NCBI GenBank assembly: GCA_963843605.1
Contig: CAWJLA010000008.1
Span: 682,001-746,000, forward strand
Source: FEN-1297 sp963843605
Lineage (GTDB): Bacteria; Bacteroidota; Ignavibacteria; Ignavibacteriales; Ignavibacteriaceae
DNA length: 64,000 bases
Direction: 5' to 3'
Position 1 is the first letter of the stretch. Each line of letters starts with the position of its first letter. The notes beneath the pieces are model-generated. The model had not been told where the DNA came from and ran no database searches. It worked only from the letters and a program-made list of their open reading frames with translations. A program made the translations under genes and the position numbers. Positions 44,337 to 52,969 of this stretch are shown here, in pieces.

Positions 44337-46286
44337 CTTTTGAATAGTGCCAAGCATTGTTTCAAACTCATAAGGCTTTGAAACAACAGCATCAATCCCC
44401 TCACTACGGTATTTGTCTTCGCTATTCCAGGAAATACTACCGGAAGACAGTATAATTGGAATTTTAAATTTTAATTCTCTTATTTTTTTAATACACTCGA
44501 GACCGTCCATTTCAGGCATATTGTAATCGATTATAGCGAGATTAACTTTAATTTCTTCGGTTAAAATTTTAAGCGCTTCCACTCCCGAAATTACTTTTAT
44601 AACATTGTAGCCGTAAGATTCCAGCAGCTCTGCCAGTAAATCACGCAGCATAATTTCATCATCAGCAAGCAGTATGATTTTTTCCGCCGCACTTTTTTTA
44701 ATTACCTTGGTAGGTTCATAAGCAGGAATAAAAACATCGAAGGCAGTACCGGAATTAACTTTGCTTGACACTTCGATATGTCCTCCGTGAGCTTTTATAA
44801 TACCGTATGCAACATAAAGTCCCAGTCCGGAACCTGAACCAGTTGCTTTATCCTTTGTGGAAAAATAAGGATCGAATATCTTGTTTATATTTTCTTCATC
44901 AATACCGGAGCCGTTGTCTTTTACCGTAATCCATACATAATTACCTTCGTCGAGCAGAGGGTGGTTAATAATATTCTTATTATCTATTGTAACATTGCAG
45001 GCCGTTAATAGCAGCTCCCCTTTTTCATCCATTGCCTCCTTTGCATTTACGCATAAGTTCAGCAATACCTGATATATTTCTGTGCTGTTTCCCAAAATAT
45101 CGTATAATTTGTCTTCTATATCGCTTTTAAATATCAGTTTTGCAGGGAAAGTCTGGTTTATAACTTTTGATATTTCAGATAAAAGCAGATTCGGTTTGAT
45201 CAGTTCTTTTCTCTTGGGTGTAGGTTTGCCGAAAGACAGTAAGCCTTTGGTTAAGTCTTTGGCTCTAATTGAACAATTTTCAATATTATCGAGAAGGCGG
45301 TAAATATCATCCCTTTGAGGTACTCTTTTCTTAAGCAAATTCAGACTGCCGAAAATACTGGAAAGCAAGTTGCTGAAATCATGAGCCATTCCGCTGCTTA
45401 GTTTACCTATAGTTTCAAGCTTTTGTGCCTGCAGAAGCCGGTTTTCAAGAGCATCTTTTAATTCTCTGGTTCTTATGCTGCTGATAGCAAAAGAAAGAAG
45501 TGTTGTTATCTGCTCTACGTTTTCAATATCCCCGGCGAAATATTCCCCCTTTTTTTTGGCAACTATAGTAATTCCCAGTAGCTTATCTTCAAAAAAGCAA
45601 GGGGAAATAACTGCCGAGTCTACATCAAATTCTTTTATAAGATTATAAGCAATATTACTGGGTGAGTTCTGAACAAGTAGAGAGGATTTGTTTATATAAA
45701 ACCATTTGTTAATAAAGGATAAGCTCATAGTAATATTTCTCTGAACATCACCTTTCTTTGCAATCATTTCTTCGGGATCGAAAAAGATATATTCATGCAG
45801 GCGGTTTTCGCCGTAAATAACTGCAATAGCAAAAGAACTGCCGCTAAGAAAAGTGCATCGGTGCAAGATTTCGGAAGTAAGATTACTTAAAGAGTTTTCT
45901 TTTAAAAGCAGGGCAAGTATTTCCTGCTGCTCGGCTTGAAAGTTTGATAACTGTGATTCGGAAGTTTTTTCTTTTTTAGCATTAGGTGCCGGATCAATCT
46001 CAACATAATAGCCGTGTCGAACATTTCCTTTTTTAACCGGTTTTATTACAAGTCTTTTAGTCTTTTTTGCAACAGTAAAAGAAAAGGATTGTTCTTTCTC
46101 GGGAGTTTCTTTCTGAAGAGTGGGAATATTCAGCAATTTATACAGAAAAATCCCTTTTATCCTGTTAACTCCTGTAATATATTTAAATCCTCTGCTAAAA
46201 GATATAACTTTCAAGTTATTATCTGTTATAGCAAAGGCATTAAGCTCCGAATTTAAAAGCTCTTCAAGAGCATATTTATTATTCAT
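44328..46286 (-). CDS. Soluble PAS-GAF hybrid histidine kinase
   Basis: 652 residues with no membrane helix. A PAS-like segment (FAITDNNLKVISFSRGFKYI, about 18-37) starts the protein and a GAF domain covers about 125-275. The kinase core begins with LSSGMAHDFSNLLSSIFGSL (NtrB-like HD-F-N box), then NLCVNAKEAM, DNGSGIDEENINKIFDPYFS and GSGSGLGLYVAYGIIKAHGG. A C-terminal receiver (about 535-652) has LADDEIMLRDLL and AIIDYNMPEMDGLE. The kinase type pairs naturally with the NtrC-like regulator 17 bp upstream, with which it shares an operon. The stimulus is unknown. Confidence 0.92.
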   Translation of the reverse strand: MNNKYALEELLNSELNAFAITDNNLKVISFSRGFKYITGVNRIKGIFLYKLLNIPTLQKETPEKEQSFSFTVAKKTKRLVIKPVKKGNVRHGYYVEIDPAPNAKKEKTSESQLSNFQAEQQEILALLLKENSLSNLTSEILHRCTFLSGSSFAIAVIYGENRLHEYIFFDPEEMIAKKGDVQRNITMSLSFINKWFYINKSSLLVQNSPSNIAYNLIKEFDVDSAVISPCFFEDKLLGITIVAKKKGEYFAGDIENVEQITTLLSFAISSIRTRELKDALENRLLQAQKLETIGKLSSGMAHDFSNLLSSIFGSLNLLKKRVPQRDDIYRLLDNIENCSIRAKDLTKGLLSFGKPTPKRKELIKPNLLLSEISKVINQTFPAKLIFKSDIEDKLYDILGNSTEIYQVLLNLCVNAKEAMDEKGELLLTACNVTIDNKNIINHPLLDEGNYVWITVKDNGSGIDEENINKIFDPYFSTKDKATGSGSGLGLYVAYGIIKAHGGHIEVSSKVNSGTAFDVFIPAYEPTKVIKKSAAEKIILLADDEIMLRDLLAELLESYGYNVIKVISGVEALKILTEEIKVNLAIIDYNMPEMDGLECIKKIRELKFKIPIILSSGSISWNSEDKYRSEGIDAVVSKPYEFETMLGTIQKLI

Positions 46287-46303
46287 CCGCTAAATTATAA
46301 TGA

Positions 46304-47671
46304 TTATTCCTGCTTTATAGCATATTTTTTAATTTTAGTATAAAGGGTTTTTTGACTTATTCCAAGCTGATTGGCAGTCTGGGCTCTGTCCCATTTATTA
46401 ATTCTCAACGCTTTGGCAATATGTCTTTTTTCAATTTCTTCCATGCTAACCACTATTTCCGGCTCATCATCTACCTCATCTTTAATTAGGAAATGCCTTC
46501 TGAGGCTGATATTTGGCAGATTTAAATCAACAGGCTCGATAAATTCATTTTCGGCAAAGATTAAAGCTCTTTCTATTATATGCTCCAGTTCACGAATATT
46601 ACCGGGAAAGTCATAATCAAGCAATGCTTGCTCGGCCGGCGGAGAAAGCCTTTTGGGAGCTCTTATCGGAGATTTGGTATCCAAAAAATGGTTTGCCAGA
46701 AGCAGTATATCTTCTTTCCTTTTCCGCAACGGAGGTATAGTAAGCGTAATTACGTTCAGTCTGAACAACAGATCGCGTCTGAAGTTTTTATTATCCGCTT
46801 CTTCCAAAAGATTCCTGTTTGTAGCCCCGATAACCCTAACGTTTGAGGTAAGATTTGTTATGCCGCCGATTCTTCTGTATTCACCGTTTTCCAAAAACCT
46901 TAACAATTTCGGCTGCAGTGCAAGGCTAAGTTCACCTATCTCATCAAGGAAAAGAGTTCCGCCGTGTGCAATTTCAACCAAACCCTGCTTTATGCTTTTG
47001 GCATCTGTAAATGCGCCTTTTTCATGACCGAATAACTCACTTTCTATTAATTGGTCCGGTAGCGAAGCACAATTTATTACCACAAACGGCATTTCGTTTC
47101 TTGAAGAATGCTTATGAATATATTCCGCCATCAATTCTTTTCCCGTGCCGGTTTCGCCTTCAATAAGAATATTGGAGTCAGACATTGCGGCTTTATTTGC
47201 CAGGCTTATAACACGCTGCAGCTCAATACTGTTTCCGATTATTCTTGTAGAAATTTTCTTATCTACCTGGTCAGCCAATATACTGGTCTTAACCAATAAT
47301 TCCTTATGCTCCAGAGATCTGTGAATAACTAACAATAATTCGTCGAAATTATAAGGTTTGGTAATAAAATCATAAGCTCCCAGCTTAATGCACTGGATCG
47401 CGCTTCTAACTTCAGATTGAGCGGTTAAAATTACAACTTGTATGGAGGAATTATAATCTTTAACAAATTTAAGAACATCTTCGCCCTGTACATTCTGCAT
47501 ATTTAGATCAAGCAGAATTAAATCATAATTCTTTCTCTTAACGGCGTCTATGGCGAAACTTCCGTCATAAACCGTATCTACGGAATATCCTTCTTCCAAC
47601 AACTGCTCTTTAAGAAGATAACAAAGCGTCTCATCATCATCACAGACCAAAATTTTCGAATTTTTTAGCAT
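46304..47671 (-). CDS. NtrC-family sigma-54 response regulator
   Basis: 455 residues in the standard order: receiver (1-120; DLILLDLNMQNVQGEDV, lysine in ITKPYNF), AAA+ domain (140-370; Walker A EGETGTGKELMAEYI, Walker B GGTLFLDEIGELSL) and a Fis-type DNA-binding helix-turn-helix (RAQTANQLGISQKTLYTKIK, about 428-447). The sigma-54 contact loop reads GAFTDA instead of GAFTGA. It first gene of a two-gene operon with the NtrB-like kinase, facing away from tRNA-Lys. Targets are unknown; pilin promoters are candidates since PilR-type regulators control pilins elsewhere. Confidence 0.92.
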   Translation of the reverse strand: MLKNSKILVCDDDETLCYLLKEQLLEEGYSVDTVYDGSFAIDAVKRKNYDLILLDLNMQNVQGEDVLKFVKDYNSSIQVVILTAQSEVRSAIQCIKLGAYDFITKPYNFDELLLVIHRSLEHKELLVKTSILADQVDKKISTRIIGNSIELQRVISLANKAAMSDSNILIEGETGTGKELMAEYIHKHSSRNEMPFVVINCASLPDQLIESELFGHEKGAFTDAKSIKQGLVEIAHGGTLFLDEIGELSLALQPKLLRFLENGEYRRIGGITNLTSNVRVIGATNRNLLEEADNKNFRRDLLFRLNVITLTIPPLRKRKEDILLLANHFLDTKSPIRAPKRLSPPAEQALLDYDFPGNIRELEHIIERALIFAENEFIEPVDLNLPNISLRRHFLIKDEVDDEPEIVVSMEEIEKRHIAKALRINKWDRAQTANQLGISQKTLYTKIKKYAIKQE

Positions 47672-47755
47672 AAAGCCTAAATTTTGTTATTAGGAAATAA
47701 ATTTATATTTGGAATAAATTATTCAAATTTTTATATTTGTAGTCCTTGTAAAAAA

Positions 47756-47827
47756 GGGCGCGTAGCTCAGGGGTAGAGCATCTGCCTTTTAAGCAGAGGG
47801 TCGGTGGTTCGAGCCCACCCGCGCTCA
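47756..47827 (+). tRNA. tRNA-Lys (anticodon TTT)
   Basis: Folds as a cloverleaf: acceptor arm GGGCGCG with CGCGCTC (one G-U pair), D arm GCTC/GAGC, anticodon stem TCTGC/GCAGA around CTTTTAA with anticodon TTT, and T arm GGTGG-TTCGAGC-CCACC. The 3' CCA is not encoded (ACTA follows). A strong terminator lies a few bases downstream. Confidence 0.95.
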
Positions 47828-47830
47828 CTA

Positions 47831-47859
47831 AACCCGGGAATAAATTTTCCGGGTTTTTT
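47831..47859 (+). terminator. Rho-independent terminator after tRNA-Lys
   Basis: AACCCGGGAA and TTTTCCGGGTT form a GC-rich stem with a short AT loop, followed by six T. Confidence 0.85.
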
Positions 47860-48312
47860 ATTTCCTTTCCTACCGTACTTAAAATTATCATTTTACTTCA
47901 CTTATTTTCAGAATTAAATATTAAGTAATTTTGCTTTTTTTAATTTAATAAATAGGCTTGAAACCCATTATATTTTCCAAAATAAACAAGGATACTTTTT
48001 GTACACTTTTTTCTTTATTTCAAGCTAAAAGCATACTACCCCAAAGTAGAGAATAGCGTAAAATGTAATATATTAATAAATAATTATAATACATTATTTA
48101 AACAACAGCAAGTATAATGTAAAATTGGGAAAGTAAGCATTTTTCAACAGTTTGGAACAATTTTTCCGTTCAAAATAAGGATCAAATAATATCAGTTAAA
48201 TATTAGTGCAGTCATTTTTTACTTCAATTATCTTAATCACTTTATTCTTTCTTATTTAATATTTATTTTAATAATGCAAGTAAGATAAATAAACGGACGG
48301 CTAAAGTGCCGT
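47860..48312. other. AT-rich intergenic region
   Basis: About 450 bp with no gene. CTTGAAA near 47957 and TTTCAAG near 48017 form a loose inverted repeat 60 bp apart. No promoter or structured RNA is clear. Confidence 0.4.
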
Positions 48313-48666
48313 ATGCATACGATGGGTGAGGTAATATTTTGGACTATAATCCGTATTTCTATTGTAATTCCAATTTTATGGTGGGCTGAAGGATATTTTC
48401 ATACTCAATTTTGGTGGACAATAGGTTTGCTTGTTTTATACGGCATTATTATCCAACCGGCAATTATACACTACAGGTTATTTAAAACAAGAAACAAAGA
48501 TATAATAGAATCTACGCTTTGCTCAACTTGTAAACATTTTGATCCCTCGGCGGTTCTTTGCATGCTGCACGACAAACATCCGACAAAAGAATTTCTCCCT
48601 TGCGAAGGCGTTGATTGGGAACCAAAATCATTGGATATTGACAGCGAGGACATTTACAAAAGCTGA
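48313..48666 (+). CDS. Small membrane protein with cysteine motif
   Basis: 117 residues, family not recognised. Two hydrophobic segments (about 8-25 and 33-52) suggest a membrane hairpin, followed by a soluble tail with four spaced cysteines: CSTCKHFDPSAVLCMLHD and, 14 residues later, FLPCEG. The pattern C-x2-C-x9-C-x13-C could bind zinc or an iron-sulphur cluster. The start may be the ATG at 48313 or the one three codons later. It is followed 90 bp on by the slyD gene in the same direction, which may be coincidence. Codon use and composition resemble the neighbours. Confidence 0.65.
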   Translation: MHTMGEVIFWTIIRISIVIPILWWAEGYFHTQFWWTIGLLVLYGIIIQPAIIHYRLFKTRNKDIIESTLCSTCKHFDPSAVLCMLHDKHPTKEFLPCEGVDWEPKSLDIDSEDIYKS

Positions 48667-48755
48667 TATAATCCAATTCCGATTATTTTATAAAATCCCT
48701 CATCGGTTTAAAAATTTAATAATTAACTTTTATCTTAATCAAAGTAAGGATTCAT

Positions 48756-49241
48756 ATGGCGTTAAAAAATAATCAGGTTGTGACAATTAATTTCACGTTG
48801 AAAGATGAAGATGGTAATACCATTGAAGCTACAACTAAAGAGCAGCCATTTTCGTTTATTAGCGGAAATCAGCAAATTTTACCCGAACTAGAGAATAATG
48901 TCTCCGAAATGCTGATCGGCAGCAAAAGGACAGTCGTATTAGAACCCGAACAAGCTTACGGTATATACAGCGATACTTCGCTCCAAACAGTTAAACGCTC
49001 GGACTTTCCGGATGACGTTAAACTTGAGATCGGAATGGGTTTCGTTGCCGATACACCGGACGGACGCCAGCTACCGTTTGTTATTAAAAATATTGAAGAT
49101 GAAAATATTACAGTCGACTTTAATCATCCACTTGCAGGACATACACTTACTTTTGAGGTTGAATTATTAGGACTCAGAGAAGCTTCATCCGAAGAGCTTG
49201 CACACGGACACGTTCACGGAGCCGGCGGACACCATCATTAA
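48756..49241 (+). CDS. slyD: SlyD-like FKBP-type peptidyl-prolyl isomerase
   Basis: A cytoplasmic prolyl isomerase and chaperone, 161 residues. The FKBP half (VTINFTLKDEDGNTIEATT; PELENNVSEMLIGSKRTVVL) surrounds an insert-in-flap domain beginning at about residue 70 (PEQAYGIYSDTSLQTVKRSD), and HPLAGHTLTFEVELLG closes the fold. The C-terminus is histidine-rich (HGHVHGAGGHHH), as in SlyD proteins that bind nickel. The tail is shorter than in E. coli. No hydrogenase gene is in the window, so a nickel role is only possible. Confidence 0.92.
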   Translation: MALKNNQVVTINFTLKDEDGNTIEATTKEQPFSFISGNQQILPELENNVSEMLIGSKRTVVLEPEQAYGIYSDTSLQTVKRSDFPDDVKLEIGMGFVADTPDGRQLPFVIKNIEDENITVDFNHPLAGHTLTFEVELLGLREASSEELAHGHVHGAGGHHH

Positions 49242-49314
49242 AAAATTTTTAGTTGACTTCAATCACTATAAGGTTATAAACCTTCTTTGATTGAATAAAC
49301 AGTCGTTTTTTTAG

Positions 49315-49350
49315 CGCTATTTGGCGAAATAATTCGAATAGCGTTTTTTT
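49315..49350 (+). terminator. Terminator after slyD
   Basis: CGCTATT (49315-49321) pairs with AATAGCG (49337-49343), followed by seven T. The loop is 15 bases. Confidence 0.65.
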
Positions 49351-49456
49351 ATGTAATTAAATGACTTATAAGAGTAGTTATCAAGAGTTGCATATCTTAT
49401 TGCCGGCCTGAAAGAAAAAATTTACACCGCTGGAAATTGCATTTCTTTTAAAATTT

Positions 49457-49529
49457 GTTTTGATAAACATCGAAACAGATTGACATCATGTAAATTAATT
49501 TTTATTTTTGTTTCGATATTTATCGAAAT
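49457..49529 (+). promoter_or_regulatory. Promoter with two matching operators for the ArsR-DUF2087 gene
   Basis: Two dyads share one design, GTTTyGAT-N4-ATCGAAAy: 49457-49476 (one mismatch between arms) and 49510-49529 (TTTCGATATTTATCGAAA is a perfect palindrome within it). Their centres are 53 bp apart, about five helical turns. Between them lie TTGACA (49480-49485) and, 17 bases on, TATTTTTG (49503-49510), which also fits the Bacteroidetes TAnnTTTG element. Binding at both sites would cover the promoter. The ArsR protein encoded just downstream is the obvious ligand. Repression is inferred. Confidence 0.7.
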
Positions 49530-49543
49530 ACTTGAGAAGTTAT

Positions 49544-50182
49544 ATGAAAGCTGCAGACAGTTTAAAAGTTCTGAAAGCGCTGGCTGATTCCTCGCGCCTT
49601 TCCATAATGCAATCTATTATAGAAAAACCGCAGTATGTTGAGGAACTCTCCCAAAGATTCAATCTGGCAGCTTCAACTGTTTCTTTTCATCTAAAAAAAT
49701 TGGAAGAAGCAAAATTAATACATAAAAGAAAAGAACAGTACTATGTTGTCTTTCATCCAAATATAAATGTTTTTAATAAATCGATAAAAGAACTTATTAC
49801 TTTTGAAAATAAAGAAAAACGAACACAGGAAGACAGAATAAGTCAGTATAAATTAAAAGTGATAAACACATATTTTAAAGAAGGAAAGTTAATTAAAATA
49901 CCTTCACAGCATAAAAAGCGCTGGATAATATTGGAAAAAATAGCCCGGGATTTGGAAGATAAAAAAGTGTACTCCGAAAAAGAACTAAATAATAAAATTT
50001 CAGAATTCTTCGATGATTATTGTACTATCAGAAGATATCTGGTTGATGAAAAAATATTGGAAAGGCATAACGGCGAGTACCGGAAAAATCATGAAAGTTT
50101 AAATTCATCTGCCAATCAGGAAACCGAAGAAAAAGTTCTGGGATTGGAAAAAAGTTTTTTAGATAGTGTAAAAAGTTTATAA
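49544..50182 (+). CDS. ArsR-family regulator with DUF2087 domain
   Basis: About 212 residues. The start at 49544 (MKAADSLKVLKALADSSRLS) is preferred because a longer frame from 49508 would begin inside an operator. The N-terminal winged helix has the ArsR pattern (VEELSQRFNLAASTVSFHLK, then a wing at LIHKRKEQYYVVF); no metal-binding CxC is present. The C-terminal 75 residues form a DUF2087 domain (KEGKLIKIPSQHKKRWIILE ... YCTIRRYLVDEKILER). DUF2087 has no known function. A GIY-YIG gene follows 47 bp downstream on the same strand. The double operator upstream suggests autoregulation. Confidence 0.85.
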   Translation: MKAADSLKVLKALADSSRLSIMQSIIEKPQYVEELSQRFNLAASTVSFHLKKLEEAKLIHKRKEQYYVVFHPNINVFNKSIKELITFENKEKRTQEDRISQYKLKVINTYFKEGKLIKIPSQHKKRWIILEKIARDLEDKKVYSEKELNNKISEFFDDYCTIRRYLVDEKILERHNGEYRKNHESLNSSANQETEEKVLGLEKSFLDSVKSL

Positions 50183-50229
50183 CATGAATTATAATATAAA
50201 ATGCCGAATAAAATACAGGTTTTTAGATA

Positions 50230-50583
50230 ATGAAAAGCAGAAAAGAATTAAAGAAAGAATATAAGGAAAGAAAGATACCGATGGGTATCTATCAAATTAA
50301 AAACTTATCTAACGGGAAATTATTTATCGGAGCTAGCGCAAACCTGGATAGCGTATTTAACAGAGCAAAGTTTGAACTTAACTACGGAAGTCATAAAAAT
50401 ATTGAGCTTCAGAATGATTGGAATACTGCAGGAGCCGGACAATTTTCATTTGAAATTCTCGATTATCTTGAGCCGAAAGAGGGCGAAATGATAAATTACG
50501 GAGAAGAATTAGCTTTACTGGAACAGATGTGGCTGGAAAAAATTGAACCTTACGGAAAAAAAGGATACAATAAAATAAAATAA
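50230..50583 (+). CDS. GIY-YIG domain protein
   Basis: 117 residues, a single GIY-YIG nuclease-like domain. The first strand reads MGIYQIKNLSNGKLFIGASA, so the GIY half is intact but YIG is FIG. Later it has ELQNDWNTAGAGQFSFEILD and LLEQMWLEKIEPYGKKGYN, typical of a small family found beside DUF2087 regulators. The usual arginine after YIG is replaced (FIGASANLD), so nuclease activity is uncertain. It is co-directional with and 47 bp behind the ArsR-DUF2087 gene and is probably its operon partner. The role is unknown. Confidence 0.8.
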   Translation: MKSRKELKKEYKERKIPMGIYQIKNLSNGKLFIGASANLDSVFNRAKFELNYGSHKNIELQNDWNTAGAGQFSFEILDYLEPKEGEMINYGEELALLEQMWLEKIEPYGKKGYNKIK

Positions 50584-50599
50584 AAATAAATATTTAAAA

Positions 50600-51592
50600 T
50601 CAAATCCAAGATTGGAAGATAAGCAGGAATGCTTTGTACAAAATTAAAATCATTAAATTACTTTCAATTAATATCTTTAGTAACAATAATGGATTTAATC
50701 TTCGTTTTGTGCAGATAAAAACATCATTCCAGTCAGGATTAAATTTATCTTTGAATTTGAATAATCCGTAATAATTATAAGCGAATTTTGTCTTCCGCCC
50801 GATAAGATTTATCCAATATTCTTTTGAAAATATTTTACTATCGTAAATAATATAAGGCACTTCTCCAAGGCTCCATTTTCCGAAACTTTCGTTTTTAAGT
50901 TTTTTGAACGTATTGTAAATTAGAGCTTCCATTACTCCGTTCGGGGCATTGTTTCTTCTTAGTAAAAGATCCGTTTTAACAGTTTTCTCATTAACCTCGG
51001 AAAGCATTAAAGCGCCCATCCATAGACCATCGAAATCTTCAAAGATAAAAAGCCGGTTTGTTGCGGTCAGTTCATCGTTAAAAAAATGTTTTATCTGGGG
51101 TTCGTTACCGTGCCTGCATATTGACTTAAATTCTTCCAACCGGGCGGCGCTCTTAATGTCGGGTAAGTATTCAACAGTGTTTCCGATTCTTGTTCCTGCT
51201 CTTATAGATTCTTTGAGCCTTGAATTATCAAAGTGCTCTTTATTAAAGTCCAAAACCGCTTCTTTTCCTACTCTTATTGTTTCGAACCGTTTCCTGGATA
51301 ATATTTCAGCTGTCCGGCGGTCAGAACAGTTTACAAAAACATGTTTCTTCGCAGAGATTATTTTATCTAAGTTTTCTTGTGAAAAGAAAGAAGCATCGTA
51401 ATGGGGATTATTTATCCATAATATTTCATGCCCATTTTCATGATTTTTAGCCGAAAGATATTTTTTGTTTTTCACATGCTTACCGGAATCACGTTTTGCG
51501 CCTGATTGCAAATAAAAAAGGCTGCTGCTTCCGCCGTAAGGAAAAGAAATAAAATTATTTTCAAGATATCTTTTAACAATATTACCGAACAA
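50600..51592 (-). CDS. DUF2156 (MprF C-terminal-like) aminoacyl/acyl transferase
   Basis: 330 residues with the GNAT-like fold of the DUF2156 / LPG-synthase C-terminal domain, without the MprF flippase. Family stretches include VGKEAVLDFNKEHFDNSRLK at about 105, LWMGALMLSEV, LLLRRNNAPNGVMEALIYNT at about 208 and SLGEVPY. A hydrophobic C-terminal helix (LLLLKILIESNLMILILY) could attach it to the membrane. MprF-type domains move lysine or alanine from tRNA to lipid; stand-alone members have unknown acceptors. It converges with the GIY-YIG gene. Confidence 0.75.
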   Translation of the reverse strand: MFGNIVKRYLENNFISFPYGGSSSLFYLQSGAKRDSGKHVKNKKYLSAKNHENGHEILWINNPHYDASFFSQENLDKIISAKKHVFVNCSDRRTAEILSRKRFETIRVGKEAVLDFNKEHFDNSRLKESIRAGTRIGNTVEYLPDIKSAARLEEFKSICRHGNEPQIKHFFNDELTATNRLFIFEDFDGLWMGALMLSEVNEKTVKTDLLLRRNNAPNGVMEALIYNTFKKLKNESFGKWSLGEVPYIIYDSKIFSKEYWINLIGRKTKFAYNYYGLFKFKDKFNPDWNDVFICTKRRLNPLLLLKILIESNLMILILYKAFLLIFQSWI

Positions 51593-51835
51593 TCCGCATA
51601 CTTTCTGTTTGAAATAAATAATTTAAATTTATTGATTATCAAGTGGAATCGTCTTGAGTTTCCTCACCTGGGTTAGGAAAAGCATATTTACGTATTTTAT
51701 GTCTTATCGTTAAATTGTCAGATAATTTAGGGCATTTATGTTTTAGCCTATATTTGAGAATTATTAATAATATTTTAATTTTTCCGTTCATTTAATTTTC
51801 GTTATTCAATTTTAAATAAAGGCCGGCTTACTCGA

Positions 51836-52969
51836 TTGAAAGAGAAAAATAGGTTTCTTTTTGTAGATCTGCTCAGAGGATGGGCATTGCTGGTTATGAT
51901 TGAAGTACATGTTTTTAATACAATGCTTCACCCTTCATTAAAAAATACCGACTGGTTCAGCGTATTAAATTTCATTAATGGACTTGTTGCACCGTCTTTT
52001 TTATTTATTTCCGGTTTTGCCTTCATGCTTTCAACTCAAACCGTTAGCCGGGAAATAAGGGAATTTAAATATCCGTTCTGGAAAAAACTCGGACGCATCG
52101 CTTTAATTTTCCTGGCAGGTTATTCGCTTCATCTTCCTATCTTATCTTTAAGAAGAATAATCTATTATTACAGTCCCGATACGATTCTACGTATTTATAA
52201 TGTCGACATACTTCAGTGCATTGCGGCAGGCTTATTGATTTTATTTATAACCAGGATACTGATTAAATCCGAAAGACTGTTTACGGTAATTACCGTTATT
52301 ATGTTTTTAATTTCGGTATTCCTTGCTCCTCTGGCTTGGCATACTGACTTCGGAAAAATTTTTCCGGTTCCCGTTGCTGCTTATTTCAACGAAAAGTACG
52401 GCTCTCTTTTTCCGTTATTTCCATGGCTCGGGTTTCTATTAGCGGGAGCTGTCTCGTGTAATTATTTTCTGAGAATGCGGAAAAAGAATTCCGAAGGAAA
52501 ATATTTTTTTTCTTTATTTATTGCGGGATTAATATTCATCCTGGCGGATTACATTTCTCCGGGGATATTTCCGGGAATTCACTTCGGAAGAATGCATCCC
52601 CAGCCATTATTCTTTTTTGAAAGACTCGGGTATGTTTTGTTGTTGTTAACCGCCTGCAGTTATTACATAAACAAAAGGGAGACGAAACAATCTTTTGTAC
52701 TTGATGTAGGACGCGAATCTTTGCTTATATACTGGCTTCATCTGCAGATCTTATACAGGAAGTTCTATAATAATACCGGTTTCGTCAATTTGTTAGGCAA
52801 GAAGCTTGACCTTCTTGAGAGCATTTTATTTACAATAATACTGTCATTAATAATGATAGTCGTAGCAAAATACTGGGGCAGGTTGAAGAGTAACTACCGT
52901 CCGGCAATTTCAAAACTCACTTTAATTTTTGTTTCTTTATTGATTCTGATATTTATGATGGGATTTTAA
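51836..52969 (+). CDS. DUF1624 / acyltransferase-like membrane protein
   Basis: 377 residues with about ten membrane segments and the opening RFLFVDLLRGWALLVMIEVH. This R-x6-D-LLRG start is typical of DUF1624 and of heparan-alpha-glucosaminide N-acetyltransferase-like proteins, which move acetyl groups across the membrane. Histidines in VHVFNTML and HLQILYRKFY could be functional. The start codon is TTG at 51836. The acceptor is unknown, perhaps a surface glycan. It overlaps the convergent mgsA by four bases. Distinction from acyltransferase 3 proteins is by the N-terminal motif. Confidence 0.75.
   Translation: MKEKNRFLFVDLLRGWALLVMIEVHVFNTMLHPSLKNTDWFSVLNFINGLVAPSFLFISGFAFMLSTQTVSREIREFKYPFWKKLGRIALIFLAGYSLHLPILSLRRIIYYYSPDTILRIYNVDILQCIAAGLLILFITRILIKSERLFTVITVIMFLISVFLAPLAWHTDFGKIFPVPVAAYFNEKYGSLFPLFPWLGFLLAGAVSCNYFLRMRKKNSEGKYFFSLFIAGLIFILADYISPGIFPGIHFGRMHPQPLFFFERLGYVLLLLTACSYYINKRETKQSFVLDVGRESLLIYWLHLQILYRKFYNNTGFVNLLGKKLDLLESILFTIILSLIMIVVAKYWGRLKSNYRPAISKLTLIFVSLLILIFMMGF

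Noticed and set aside
47703..47891. 62-codon minus-strand open frame
   Set aside because: It runs through tRNA-Lys and its terminator on the opposite strand; a spurious translation of tRNA DNA.
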